This document shows, in pieces, positions 7,980 through 17,700 of a DNA stretch of 64,000 bases. The notes beneath the pieces are model-generated. The model was not told the origin of the DNA and did not search any database. It was given only the letters and a program-made list of their open reading frames with translations. The DNA is taken from contig CP120722.1 in the NCBI GenBank assembly GCA_029719485.1, positions 1,922,001 through 1,986,000 of the forward strand, read 5' to 3'. The translations under genes were made by a program, and so were the position numbers. Source of the stretch: Kiritimatiellota bacterium B12222. Lineage in GTDB: Bacteria > Verrucomicrobiota > Kiritimatiellia > SS1-B-03-39 > UBA6053. Every line of letters starts with the position of its first letter. Position 1 is the stretch's first letter.

Positions 7980-8722
7980 ATCGTTTCACGCAAATGGCTT
8001 GGTTGATACGTGGGGTCATGATTGAAGTGTTGCGGCGTCAAATGTTGTGGATTCTTTTTTTGGTGATGGGAGGTTACGCCTTGGTTTCTTTGGCTGTGCG
8101 GCAACAGGGAATGGACGGGGTTGGTGCTGCGTCGTTTATGCTGAATCTTGGACTATATATGGCAGGAATGTTGGCGCAGTTACTCACGGCATTATTGGCG
8201 CTACGACAGTTTCCGTCAGAAATGGAGAATCGCACGATCTATCCTTTGTTAGCGAAACCCTTGGATCGAGAGGTCTTGGTGTTAGGGAAGTGGCTGGCCT
8301 GTAGTTTGGGGGGATGGTTGGTGTATGTGATGTTTTTTTTGTTGGCATGGCTCTGCGCTCCGAAAGTTGAAAATTTGTCGGGAGGATTGTTGATGCAGCT
8401 GTTGATGATTCAGCCATTGCTGTTGGCTTGGGTGTCGGCATTTTCATTGGCGGTGAGTTTATGTTTCCCCCGAGGTGTTTCGCATGCGATGGTGATTTTT
8501 ATGCTATTTTGTGGTGATGCGATTTGTCAGTGGGGGGCGGAGAAATGGCCGGTATTCAATGCCTTGCCTCGTTTTGGGAGTGTAGATTTGGCGACACGCT
8601 TTACCGATGGCATTGGCGCGGTGCCGTGGGGGGAGTCGTTGTGGATGTTTGCTTATGTCTGCTTGTGGATTGTGTTAAGTTTAGATGTCGCTCGCAGACT
8701 TTTTGTTCGGAGGGCCTTATGA
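7976..8722 (+). CDS. ABC-2 type transporter permease (second)
   Basis: A 248-residue membrane protein related to the preceding permease: LALRQFPSEMENRTIYPLLAKPLDREVLVLGKWLA corresponds to its cytoplasmic motif. About six membrane segments. The ATG at 7976 overlaps the previous stop by four bases and has GGAGGAAA before it. The order ATPase, permease, permease, exported His-rich protein, with overlaps throughout, suggests one functional unit. Confidence 0.85.
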   Translation: MNRFTQMAWLIRGVMIEVLRRQMLWILFLVMGGYALVSLAVRQQGMDGVGAASFMLNLGLYMAGMLAQLLTALLALRQFPSEMENRTIYPLLAKPLDREVLVLGKWLACSLGGWLVYVMFFLLAWLCAPKVENLSGGLLMQLLMIQPLLLAWVSAFSLAVSLCFPRGVSHAMVIFMLFCGDAICQWGAEKWPVFNALPRFGSVDLATRFTDGIGAVPWGESLWMFAYVCLWIVLSLDVARRLFVRRAL

Positions 8723-9765
8723 AGAAGGGTGAGTACATCAAAGTTTTGGGGCTGTGGTTATTGGTGGCGTTGATCTCACCTCAGGTAAAGCCTCGAAGGT
8801 ATGAGGGGGGGCTGTCTAAAAATATTCAGGCCAAAGAGGAGATGAATCACAGTGCCTTGGGGATTGTTCTGGGCGAATTTCGGACCAGCCTCAGTGATAT
8901 GTTTTATATGCAGACGGAGAACTTCCTGCATTATGGGGTCGCGTTTGTCCCGCATGAGCATGAAAAGCATTCTGAAGCCTCTGAAATGGTTTCAGAATGG
9001 ACCGAAGTTGATGATGAGGCCGGTGAAGATGAGCATGCGATGCACGAAGGGCATGACCACGAACATATTGTAGATCATGACGAAGATGTCCATGGTGAGG
9101 GACATGAAGGACATGAGGGGCATGGGCATGAACACGAAGAATTGACGGTGATTCCTTCCGCTGAACATGATTTTCGTGCATGGGTGGGAGAGATGCATCG
9201 AGCGATCAAGCCGTGGCAAGCACCAGGGGAGGCTCATCGTGTAGCGAGTGACGCTGAGGTGGTGCCTCTGTTTCGAATGATGACGTTGGCAGACCCTCAT
9301 TATGTAAAAGGTTATCAAGTGGGCGCCTATTGGATTCAGCAGTTAGATGCGGAGGCGGCCTCAAAATTTTTAGCTGAAGGATTGCAGAACAACCCTGATT
9401 CATTTGAATTATATTTGATGCGCGGGATGCTGCACTTAAAGCAGGCGCGATCCTTAGGGGAGAAGGGGCAGATAAATGAAGATAATGTAGAGCAGAGAGC
9501 GGTTTTGTTGAAAGCGAAAGCTGATTTTCAAAAATCTGCAGCCCTTATGTTGCAGGTGCGTCCTGCTCAGGAGATTGTGGATGATGAAGATCAGATATTG
9601 TGGTCAGAGGTTCAGGAGACAGATGCCATGGCGGCGACGCATTTGTCGGTCTTGCTTGAGCAGAGAGTGGGTGATCCGGAGCAGGCCAAGCGTCTGGCCA
9701 AAGAATATAGTGCGGCCATGCCTGACCATAAGAAATTAACAAAGCTGTTGCAGGAAGGGCCGTGA
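8719..9765 (+). CDS. Membrane-anchored or exported His-rich protein with TPR-like C-terminus
   Basis: 348 residues from the ATG at 8719, which overlaps the upstream permease stop and has GGAGG five bases before it. The N-terminus is one hydrophobic segment (VLGLWLLVALISPQV), a signal anchor or signal peptide. Residues 75-145 are exceptionally rich in His, Asp and Glu (for example HEGHDHEHIVDHDEDVHGE), a likely metal-binding region. The C-terminal half is helical, with TPR-like spacing (KGYQVGAYWIQQLDAEAASKFLAEGLQNNPDSFELYLMRGMLHLKQA shortened here: YQVGAYWIQQ, LYLMRGMLHL). It probably works with the ABC-2 exporter. Family not recognised. Confidence 0.65.
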   Translation: MKKGEYIKVLGLWLLVALISPQVKPRRYEGGLSKNIQAKEEMNHSALGIVLGEFRTSLSDMFYMQTENFLHYGVAFVPHEHEKHSEASEMVSEWTEVDDEAGEDEHAMHEGHDHEHIVDHDEDVHGEGHEGHEGHGHEHEELTVIPSAEHDFRAWVGEMHRAIKPWQAPGEAHRVASDAEVVPLFRMMTLADPHYVKGYQVGAYWIQQLDAEAASKFLAEGLQNNPDSFELYLMRGMLHLKQARSLGEKGQINEDNVEQRAVLLKAKADFQKSAALMLQVRPAQEIVDDEDQILWSEVQETDAMAATHLSVLLEQRVGDPEQAKRLAKEYSAAMPDHKKLTKLLQEGP

Positions 9766-10066
9766 GGGTCAGGGCGTAGGAGAGAGGGAAATGTGGTAGG
9801 GGAAGTGGCCTGAGGAAAGGAGAGAAAGAAAAGGGGACGAGGGGAGATGAACGGCTCAGAAAGTAAATATGAAATTAATCGTAAAAAAGATTCAGTTAGC
9901 CTTTGACAGATGAGTAAATTCCTGATTAATGTGCGCGCTCATTTCCAAACCCCAACTTGCATTCATTTGTAAGACGGGCTCGGGGTGAACAGAATTCATA
10001 TCCGATGTACCGAGAGACTGCGATGTATCGCTTTATCACGGGAGGCTAAAATTTCTGACAAAACCG
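9766..10066 (+). promoter_or_regulatory. Intergenic region with purine-rich tract and sigma-70 promoter for the tRNA-Thr/tuf operon
   Basis: No gene seen. Bases 9771-9852 are strongly G/A-rich. A TTGACA at 9903-9908, a 16-bp spacer and ATTAAT at 9925-9930 form a credible sigma-70 promoter about 130 bp upstream of the tRNA. It would drive the tRNA-Thr, tuf and downstream ribosomal and RNA polymerase genes. Confidence 0.5.
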
Positions 10067-10142
10067 GCCCACGTAGCTCAGTTGGTAGAGCACATCCTTG
10101 GTAAGGATGAGGTCAGCGGTTCGATCCCGCTCGTGGGCTCCA
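10067..10142 (+). tRNA. tRNA-Thr (anticodon GGT)
   Basis: A complete 76-nt cloverleaf including an encoded CCA. The acceptor stem pairs GCCCACG with CGTGGGC, the D-arm holds AGTTGGTA, the anticodon loop is TTGGTAA (GGT, reading ACC and ACU) and the T-loop is TTCGATC. It lies 104 bp upstream of tuf. Confidence 0.97.
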
Positions 10143-10245
10143 CGTTGTGTTTTGTCATGTGTCGGATAGGGGTGTTGTTCGTTTCGAGGTATTGGGAATC
10201 ATTTTCACTACACTAACAACTAACCCAAACCACAGGCACACTACC

Positions 10246-11454
10246 ATGGCGAAGGAAAAATTCGAACGCACAAAACCTCACGTTAACGTGGGCACCATTG
10301 GTCACGTTGACCACGGTAAAACTACTCTGACTGCTGCTATCACGCACGTACAGTCCCTCAAAGGATTGGCGACAGACATTGCCTATGACCAAGTTGCTAA
10401 AGCTTCCGAGTCACAAGGTCGTCGTGATTCTACAAAAATTGTAACAATTTCTACGTCTCACGTTGAATACGAAACCGAAAACCGTCACTACGCTCACGTA
10501 GATTGTCCTGGACATGCTGATTATGTTAAAAACATGATCACCGGTGCTGCGCAAATGGACGGAGCTATTTTGGTTGTATCATCTGTAGACGGTCCTATGC
10601 CTCAGACTCGTGAGCACATCTTGCTTGCACGTCAGGTAGGTGTACCTTTCATCGTTGTTTTCATGAACAAAGTTGATTTGGTAGACGATGAAGAATTGCT
10701 TGAATTGGTTGAACTTGAAGTTCGCGAATTGCTTTCTAAATACGAATTCCCAGGTGATGACCTTCCCGTTGTGAAAGGTTCTGCTACCGAAGGTCTGGCT
10801 GCTACTTCTGCAGATGATGCAGGCTGTAACTCCATTACTGAATTGATGGACGCACTTGATTCCTACATTGCCGAGCCTGAGCGTGACGTTGATCTTCCTT
10901 TCCTGATGCCTATTGAGGACGTGTTCTCTATTGAAGGACGTGGAACGGTTGTAACCGGTCGTGTTGAGCGTGGTATGATCAAAACAGGTGAAACCATCGA
11001 AATCGTGGGTATCCATGACACAGCGACCACTACTTGTACTGGTGTTGAAATGTTCCGTAAGGAATTAGGTCAAGGCCAAGCTGGTGATAACGTGGGCTGC
11101 TTGCTTCGCGGAACCAAGAAAGAAGATGTTGAGCGTGGACAAGTTTTGGCTAAGCCCGGAACGATCACTCCTCACACGACTTTCCAAGCCGAGGTTTATG
11201 TATTGTCTAAAGACGAAGGTGGACGTCATACTCCATTCTTCAAAGGATACCGTCCACAGTTCTACTTCCGTACAACGGATGTAACGGGTGACATCGAATT
11301 GCCTGAAGGCGTTGAGATGGTTATGCCTGGTGACAACGTTTCTATGACCGTGACGCTGATTCAGCCGATCGCGATGGAACAGCACATGCGCTTCGCGATT
11401 CGCGAAGGTGGCCGTACCGTTGGTGCTGGTCGTGTGACTGAAGTCATCAAGTAA
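10246..11454 (+). CDS. tuf: Elongation factor Tu
   Basis: EF-Tu delivers aminoacyl-tRNA to the ribosome. The 402-residue protein has the P-loop GHVDHGKT (residues 19-26), [15 protein letters not shown] and the three-domain architecture through to the [13 protein letters not shown]-terminus. Switch I is unusual: instead of the near-universal RGITI element it reads [19 protein letters not shown], about five residues longer than in E. coli, although the Mg-binding Thr position (IVTIS) is retained. The ATG at 10246 is chosen by homology; the frame is open further upstream. It lies between tRNA-Thr and tRNA-Trp, an arrangement preceding secE in many bacteria. Confidence 0.97.
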   Translation: MAKEKFERTKPHVNVGTIGHVDHGKTTLTAAITHVQSLKGLATDIAYDQVAKASESQGRRDSTKIVTISTSHVEYETENRHYAHVDCPGHADYVKNMITGAAQMDGAILVVSSVDGPMPQTREHILLARQVGVPFIVVFMNKVDLVDDEELLELVELEVRELLSKYEFPGDDLPVVKGSATEGLAATSADDAGCNSITELMDALDSYIAEPERDVDLPFLMPIEDVFSIEGRGTVVTGRVERGMIKTGETIEIVGIHDTATTTCTGVEMFRKELGQGQAGDNVGCLLRGTKKEDVERGQVLAKPGTITPHTTFQAEVYVLSKDEGGRHTPFFKGYRPQFYFRTTDVTGDIELPEGVEMVMPGDNVSMTVTLIQPIAMEQHMRFAIREGGRTVGAGRVTEVIK

Positions 11455-11472
11455 ATCTCTCTGGACTTCATT

Positions 11473-11500
11473 CCTGACTCCACTTTTAAAGTGGGGCAGG
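11473..11500 (+). terminator. Stem-loop after tuf
   Basis: CCACTTT and AAAGTGG form the top of a hairpin whose lower part pairs CCTG with CAGG. No T-tract follows, so it may be a processing or partial attenuation signal between tuf and tRNA-Trp rather than a full terminator. Confidence 0.45.
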
Positions 11501-11546
11501 GGTGGAATTCGCTAAAGCGGAGGAAATCCTCCGCCCAACTTCTGCC

Positions 11547-11622
11547 AGGTCAGTAGCTCAATTGGCAGAGCACCGGTCTCCAAAACCGGGGGTTGTGGGT
11601 TCGAGGCCCTCCTGACCTGCCA
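11547..11622 (+). tRNA. tRNA-Trp (anticodon CCA)
   Basis: A 76-nt cloverleaf with an encoded CCA end. The acceptor stem pairs AGGTCAG with CTGACCT, with discriminator G; the anticodon loop CTCCAAA gives CCA; the T-loop is TTCGAGG. It immediately precedes secE, the common bacterial arrangement. Confidence 0.97.
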
Positions 11623-11674
11623 GTCTTTTTTTGTCCCTTCATTCTTCAACCACGATCTACAAAACTCATCGTTT

Positions 11675-11872
11675 ATGGAAAAATCAAATCCCTTCACAAA
11701 ATTCAGCGGCTTCCTTCGGGATGTGCAAGTGGAGCTTGTGAAATGTAATTGGCCTACATGGTCAGAGTTGCGCCAGTCCACGATGGTTGTGGTGGTGAGT
11801 TTTATAATCATGGGTGCATTTGTATCATTTTCCGACGCGGTTTTGCGCTGGTTAGTGACGGTGCTACTCTAA
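11675..11872 (+). CDS. secE: Preprotein translocase subunit SecE
   Basis: A 65-residue single-span protein. The amphipathic segment FLRDVQVELVKCNWPTWSEL is the conserved SecE element that contacts SecY, followed by one transmembrane helix (MVVVVSFIIMGAFVSF). It is a component of the SecYEG channel in the inner membrane. The position between tRNA-Trp and nusG is canonical. Confidence 0.95.
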   Translation: MEKSNPFTKFSGFLRDVQVELVKCNWPTWSELRQSTMVVVVSFIIMGAFVSFSDAVLRWLVTVLL

Positions 11873-11900
11873 TCCGCTGATAACAAAGGAAATAACATCC

Positions 11901-12452
11901 ATGAATAAACAATGGTTTGTGATACAGGCGTTATCCGGACACGAATTTAAAGTTCGTGAAAATATGATGCGTCGTTTGGAAATTGAAGAAATGGGTGATC
12001 TCATCGAAGAGGTGCTCATTCCGACTGAAAAAGTGACCGAAGTGAAAATGGGGAAAAAGCGGGAATTGACTCGTAAATTTTATCCCGGCTACATTTTGGG
12101 CAAATTGGCTCTCTACAATGAAGACTATAGCATCAACGAGCGTACCTGGCATTTTATCCAGCAAACTCCAGGTGTAATTGGTTTTGTCGGTGGTGATAAA
12201 CCGGCTCCATTGAGAAAGAGTGAAGTGGATTCCATATTGAATCAGGTGGAAGACAAGAAAGAGAAACCAACTCCGAAGATCAATTTCACCGAAGGCGAAA
12301 CAATCAAGATCAACGACGGACCATTCGAAAACTTCACTGGCGAAGTGGGCGAAATCGATCCTGTTCGTGGAAAATTGAAAGTGACCGTCTCCATTTTTGG
12401 CCGTACCGCTCCTGTGGAGCTCGAGTACTGGCAAGTAGAAAAAATAAGCTAA
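11901..12452 (+). CDS. nusG: Transcription termination/antitermination protein NusG
   Basis: 183 residues. The N-terminal NGN domain starts QWFVIQALSGHEFKVRENM and includes RKFYPGYILGKL and the TPGVIGFVGG segment. The C-terminal KOW domain has EGETIKINDGPFENFTGEV. NusG binds RNA polymerase, suppresses pausing and links to Rho or ribosomal S10. The ATG at 11901 has AAAGGA upstream. It is followed by rplK after 15 bp. Confidence 0.97.
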   Translation: MNKQWFVIQALSGHEFKVRENMMRRLEIEEMGDLIEEVLIPTEKVTEVKMGKKRELTRKFYPGYILGKLALYNEDYSINERTWHFIQQTPGVIGFVGGDKPAPLRKSEVDSILNQVEDKKEKPTPKINFTEGETIKINDGPFENFTGEVGEIDPVRGKLKVTVSIFGRTAPVELEYWQVEKIS

Positions 12453-12467
12453 TTTGGAATTACCGTA

Positions 12468-12890
12468 ATGGCTAAAAAAGTTACAGGACTAATTAAACTG
12501 CAGATTCCTGCCGGACAAGCAAACCCGGCACCACCTATCGGACCCGCATTGGGTGCGAAGGGTGTAAACATCATGGAATTCTGCAAAGCATATAATGCGG
12601 CGACGCAGGACAAGGCCGGACTGATTATTCCCGTGGAAATCACGGTGTATCAGGATCGTTCCTTTACCTTCACGCTGAAGAGCCCGCCCGCGGCAGTGTT
12701 GCTGAAAAAAGCAGCCGGCATTGCGAAAGGCAGTGGGGTCCCTAACCGTGATAAGGTTGGGAAAGTCACCCGCGACCAATTGGTTGCGATCGCCGAAGAA
12801 AAGAAGGATGATTTGAATGCTAGCAGCATGGATGCCGCAGTATTGATGATCGCCGGGACCGCCCGTAGTATGGGAATTGAGGTGATATAA
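12468..12890 (+). CDS. rplK: 50S ribosomal protein L11
   Basis: 140 residues with the classic N-terminus [25 protein letters not shown] and the C-terminal RNA-binding domain ending in [13 protein letters not shown]11 forms the GTPase-associated centre with 23S rRNA. Its TAA overlaps the rplA ATG by one base. Confidence 0.97.
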   Translation: MAKKVTGLIKLQIPAGQANPAPPIGPALGAKGVNIMEFCKAYNAATQDKAGLIIPVEITVYQDRSFTFTLKSPPAAVLLKKAAGIAKGSGVPNRDKVGKVTRDQLVAIAEEKKDDLNASSMDAAVLMIAGTARSMGIEVI

Positions 12891-13588
12891 TGGTAAAACA
12901 TGGTAAAAAATATCAAAAAGTTGTCGAGCATTTAGCTGCTGATAAAGCCTTCGGCATGAACGAAGCATTAGAGTTTTTGAAAAAGAATTCATATGCACGT
13001 TTTGACGAAACGGCTGAAATGGCATTCCGTTTGGGTGTAAACCCAACGAAATCCGATCAGGCTGTGCGGGGCAGTATCACCTTACCTCACGGTACAGGTA
13101 AAGACATTAAAGTTATTGTATTCGCTAGTGGTGACGCTGCGGAAGCTGCAACCGCCGCTGGTGCGATGGAAGTAGGCTTTATGGACTTGGTGGAAAAAGT
13201 GAAGGGTGGTTGGGTCGATTTCGACATCGCCATTGCGACTGCTGAAGCCATGACTGAAGTTCGTAAATTGGGTAAAGTACTCGGTCCTCGTGGCCTGATG
13301 CCTAATCCACGTAACGGCACAGTAACCGAAGACACTGCCACGGCTGTTAAACAGTTCAAAGCTGGACGGGTTGAGTTCAAAATGGACAAAGCCGGTAACG
13401 TAAATGTGCCTTTTGGAAAACTTTCTTTTGAAGTAGATCAATTGCTCGAAAACGGCAAAGCGGTTATTGAAGCTGTACTGGCTGCGAAACCACAAGCTGT
13501 TAAAGGCATCTACGTTAAAAAATGTTCTGTCAGTAGTACCATGGGCCCTGGATTGGCTCTGGAAAACCGTGAACTCAACCAGAGCTAA
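12890..13588 (+). CDS. rplA: 50S ribosomal protein L1
   Basis: 232 residues. The diagnostic segment LGPRGLMPNPRNGTVTEDTATAV lies near residues 127-150 and the C-terminal KKCSVSSTMGPGL is typical. L1 forms the mobile stalk at the E site and in many bacteria represses its own operon. Translationally coupled to rplK. Confidence 0.97.
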   Translation: MVKHGKKYQKVVEHLAADKAFGMNEALEFLKKNSYARFDETAEMAFRLGVNPTKSDQAVRGSITLPHGTGKDIKVIVFASGDAAEAATAAGAMEVGFMDLVEKVKGGWVDFDIAIATAEAMTEVRKLGKVLGPRGLMPNPRNGTVTEDTATAVKQFKAGRVEFKMDKAGNVNVPFGKLSFEVDQLLENGKAVIEAVLAAKPQAVKGIYVKKCSVSSTMGPGLALENRELNQS

Positions 13589-13599
13589 GGAGTACCCCC

Positions 13600-14118
13600 A
13601 TGAGACCTGAAAAACAAGCAATGTTGAACGAGATCCGCGGCCGCGTGGAAGAGTCTGTATTCGTGATCATGACCGATTATGGTTCCATGAATGTGGAAAA
13701 AGCTCAAGCCCTGCGGAGTAAACTTCGTGAAGTGGATGCGGAATTCCATATCGTTAAAAATCGTATGTTCAAACACTTGGCTGATGAAGTCGGTGGCGAG
13801 CAAATGAAAGAAGGCCTCACAGGCCGGACAGCGATGGTAACCGGAACCGGTGAAGTGACTGATGTGGCTCGCGTATTGCGCGATTTCATCAAAGCGAATG
13901 AAGTTCCCACTCTGAAAATGGGTGCATTGGAAGGGGTTTTCCTTTCTGAAAGCGAACTGAAAGAACTGGCTGATATGCCGTCGAAAGACGAAATGCGCGC
14001 CAAATTGGTTGCAACTCTGGCTGCACCGATGTCCCAGACTGTTGGCGTACTCAATGCCAAATTGTCTTCTCTCTTGTATGTGTTGAAAGCGGTTGAAGCC
14101 AAAAAGGCTGACGCGTAA
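13600..14118 (+). CDS. rplJ: 50S ribosomal protein L10
   Basis: 172 residues, starting with MRPEKQAMLNEIRGRVEESV and including the FHIVKNRMFKHLADEV segment and a C-terminal helix that anchors L7/L12 dimers. Only 11 bp separate it from rplA, so the longer L10 leader RNA seen in other phyla has no room here. Confidence 0.96.
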   Translation: MRPEKQAMLNEIRGRVEESVFVIMTDYGSMNVEKAQALRSKLREVDAEFHIVKNRMFKHLADEVGGEQMKEGLTGRTAMVTGTGEVTDVARVLRDFIKANEVPTLKMGALEGVFLSESELKELADMPSKDEMRAKLVATLAAPMSQTVGVLNAKLSSLLYVLKAVEAKKADA

Positions 14119-14183
14119 ACATATCAAAAACCTCTTATAAAATTAAATTTCAACCAACTAAGTATCCTTAAGGAGAATCTAAA

Positions 14184-14600
14184 ATGTCCGAAGAAACTAA
14201 AACTGAAGCACCTGTGCTCGAAGGTAAAATGGCTGAGTTCGTAGATTGGATCGAAACCATTTCCGTACTCGAATTATCTAAACTCGTTAAAGCTCTGGAA
14301 GATCGCCTCGGCGTATCCGCAGCCGCTCCGGTTGCTGCTGCTGCTGCACCTGCTGCTGGTGGTGACGCTGGCGGAGCTGCTGAAGAGCAGACCGAATTTG
14401 ACGTTGTATTGACAAGCCCAGGTGGTCAAAAGATCGCTGTGATTAAAGAACTGCGTGCTATCACTGGTGCCGGTCTGAAAGAAGCCAAAACCATGGCCGA
14501 AACTGCAGACGTAGTTGTGAAAGCAGGTGCTTCTAAAGAAGAAGCAGAGGAAATCAAAACCAAGCTCGAAGCTGCTGGTGCCTCTGTTACAGTCAAGTAA
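14184..14600 (+). CDS. rplL: 50S ribosomal protein L7/L12
   Basis: 138 residues: an N-terminal dimerisation domain ([25 protein letters not shown]), an alanine-rich hinge, and the C-terminal factor-binding domain with [20 protein letters not shown] and [15 protein letters not shown]. The L7/L12 stalk recruits translational GTPases. AAGGAG precedes the ATG. Confidence 0.97.
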   Translation: MSEETKTEAPVLEGKMAEFVDWIETISVLELSKLVKALEDRLGVSAAAPVAAAAAPAAGGDAGGAAEEQTEFDVVLTSPGGQKIAVIKELRAITGAGLKEAKTMAETADVVVKAGASKEEAEEIKTKLEAAGASVTVK

Positions 14601-14620
14601 AAAATACTTGATTACTCTTG

Positions 14621-14662
14621 AAAAGGGCATCATCTCGCGATAGCGGGATGATGACCCCTTTC
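14621..14662 (+). terminator. Hairpin between rplL and rpoB (partial terminator/attenuator)
   Basis: A long imperfect stem pairs GGGCATCATCTCGC with GCGGGATGATGACCC around a GATA loop and is flanked by AAAA and CTTTCTT. The site matches the rplL-rpoB attenuator position known in other bacteria, which lowers rpoBC expression relative to the ribosomal genes. Confidence 0.7.
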
Positions 14663-14740
14663 TTATGTCTGTATATCCACCCCTAGGATATGCAGACTTC
14701 TATTTCCCCTTGTTTTCCTATTCCAGTTAAGGTTGAATAT

Positions 14741-17700
14741 ATGGCTGAACGCACAAATTACGGCAATATTGAAGAAGTCGCCACTCCTCCCAATTTAATT
14801 GATATCCAAAAGAAATCCTTTGTAGATTTCCTCCAAGCCGGTGTGGATCCCGCCAAACGGGATTCCGTCGGCTTTGAAGCAGTATTTAAGGAGATTTTCC
14901 CCATTGAGAGTTACGACGGCCAGTGCACACTGGATTATGTTCGTTACGACATTCAACCCGCAAAATTCGAAGAAGTTGAATGCCTCAGAGAGGGTGAGAC
15001 CTATGCGGCTCCTCTCTATGTAACCTTCCGTCTTAAAGATGGGGATGAAGTTCGTGAAGAAGATATCTTCATGGGCGACATTCCGTTGATGACCCGTCAT
15101 GGTAGTTTCATCATTAACGGCGCCGAGCGTGTGATTGTGAGTCAATTGCACCGTTCTCCCGGTATCTGCTTCGAAGAATCCACTCACGCCAATGGGAGTA
15201 CCCTTTATTCCTTCCGCGTTATTCCTGACCGTGGATCTTGGATTGAAGTTCAATTTGATACCAATGACCTGATCTATGTCTATCTGGATCGGAAACGTCG
15301 TCGTCGGAAAGTTTTGGCTCCGACACTGTTCCGGGCCATGGGCTATTCGTCAGATGAAGAATTGTTGAGTATTTTTTACACCTTCAAAAAAATCTCTGTC
15401 GCCAAGAAGATCAAAGAGTCCGCTCTGTTGAACTTGGTACTTAAAGAAGATATTGTGGACGAAGACTCCGGCAATATTATTGCTCGTCGTTACGAACCCA
15501 TGACCTTGGATTTGGTTTCTCAGATTGCGGCTGCAGGTTACACATCTGTTTCCGTTATCGACATCAGCAAAGACGAAGGAATTTTCCTGAAATCGGTTGA
15601 GAAAGATCCCAGCCGTGACATGGAAGAAGCGTTAAAAGACATTTACGCCAAATTGCGTCCGGGCGATCCCCCCTCTGTTGCCAATGCGCAGCAGATGTTG
15701 AAACGTATCTTTGGTGATCCCCGCCGTTACGACTTGGGTCGGGTAGGGCGCTACAAAATTCGTCAAAAACTCAATTTGCAAGCCAACCCTGATTCACGCG
15801 TTCTCGAAAAAGAAGATTTCGTTGAAGCGGTGAAATATTTGGTCGGTTTGAAAATGGGCGAAGGTTTCATTGATGATATTGATCACTTAGGCAGTCGTCG
15901 TGTACGTACGGTTGGAGAATTGATGGAAGGTCAAGTTCGTGTGGGCCTGGCCCGTACGGAACGTTTGGCTCGTGAACGGATGACCATGATTGATGCGACA
16001 GTTGAAAAGCTGACTCCGCAACGTTTGGTGAATCCAAAAGCCTTGTCTGCTGTGATTAAAGACTTCTTTGGTCGTTCGCAGTTGTCTCAGTTTATGGATC
16101 AAACCAACCCCCTGTCTGAATTGACGCACAAACGTCGTTTATCTGCATTGGGACCTGGTGGTTTGAGTCGTGAACGTGCCGGATTTGAAGTTCGTGACGT
16201 TCACACCTCTCACTATGGTCGTATTTGTCCGATTGAGACTCCTGAAGGACCCAACATTGGTTTGATCAGTTCTCTCTCCACGTATGCCCGCGTAAACGAA
16301 TACGGGTTTATGGAAAGTCCATACCGTGAAGTCATCGACGGAAAAGTAAGTCGCGAAGCCAAATTCCTCAACGCTGATGATGAAGAACGATTTGTCATCG
16401 CCCAGGCGAACGCAGCGTTGAATGAAGATGGTTCCTTTGTAAACGAAATGGTTTCTGTACGTCGTGCGGGTGAATTTGAATTGGTTCACCGTGACGAAGT
16501 AACCCACATGGATGTATCTCCACAGCAAATGGTATCGGTTGCGACCTCATTGATTCCTTTCTTGGAACACGATGATGCTAACCGTGCGTTGATGGGATCA
16601 AACATGCAACGCCAAGCGGTACCGCTGTTGGTTACCGATCGTCCTTATGTGGGTACCGGAGTTGAATCCCGGGTAGCTCGTGATTCAGGTGTGGTGGTGA
16701 TTGCTGAGAAAGCCGGTACGGTTGCTCGGGTAACTGCTGATGAAATTTACATCAGTCGTGACGGAACCATGCCGGGTAAACGTACGCCTGAAGATGAGTA
16801 CGAACACTACGAATTGCGTAAGTTCATGCGTACCAATGCGGGTACCTGTGCCAATCAGAAACCCATCGTAAAAGTTGGACAAAAGATTGCCTTGGGTGAA
16901 ACCATTGCTGACGGTGCGGCGACAGACATGGGCGATTTGGCCTTAGGTCGTAACGTACTGGTCGCCTTTATGCCTTGGTGCGGATATAACTTTGAGGATG
17001 CGATTCTGTTGAATGAGCGCATGGTCAAAGACGATGTTTACACCTCATTGCACATTGAAGAATTTGAGTGTGATGCCCGTGATACCAAATTGGGTCCGGA
17101 AGAAATCACGCGAGATATTCCGAACGTGGGTGAAGAAGCCTTAAAGAATCTTGACCATGACGGTATTATTCGTGTGGGTGCTGAAGTAAAACCTGGTGAC
17201 ATTCTGGTGGGTAAAATCACACCGAAGAGTGAAACCGAGCTTGCTCCTGAAGAACGATTGCTTCGTGCAATTTTCGGTGAAAAAGCTGCTGATGTTCGTG
17301 ATACCTCTTTGACCGTTCCATCTGGAACGACAGGTATTGTCATGGACGTGAAAATTGCCTCTCGCAATTCCAGCAAGAAAAGCAAATTGACACCAAGTGA
17401 AAAACGTCGTCAGGCCAAAGCGATTCACGAAGATCACAAAAACAAATCTTCTGAAATCACCGAAGCCTTGACCGAAGCCTTGAGTAACATTCTCTTGGGT
17501 GAAAAAATTCCTTTGGATGTGATCAATTCCAAAACCGATGAGATCATCATTCCGGCCAACCGGAAGATCACCAAGACCTTGCTACGTAAATTGGCAGCGG
17601 CACACAAAAACATCGAAATTGATCCGAGTCCGATTCAGATCAAGATCGAAGGCATCATCTCCGAGTTCAACAGCAAGTTTGAAGAGCTCGAAGAAGAGTA

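Noticed and set aside
13589..13599. L10 leader regulatory RNA
   Set aside because: Only 11 bp separate rplA and rplJ, too short for the known leader.
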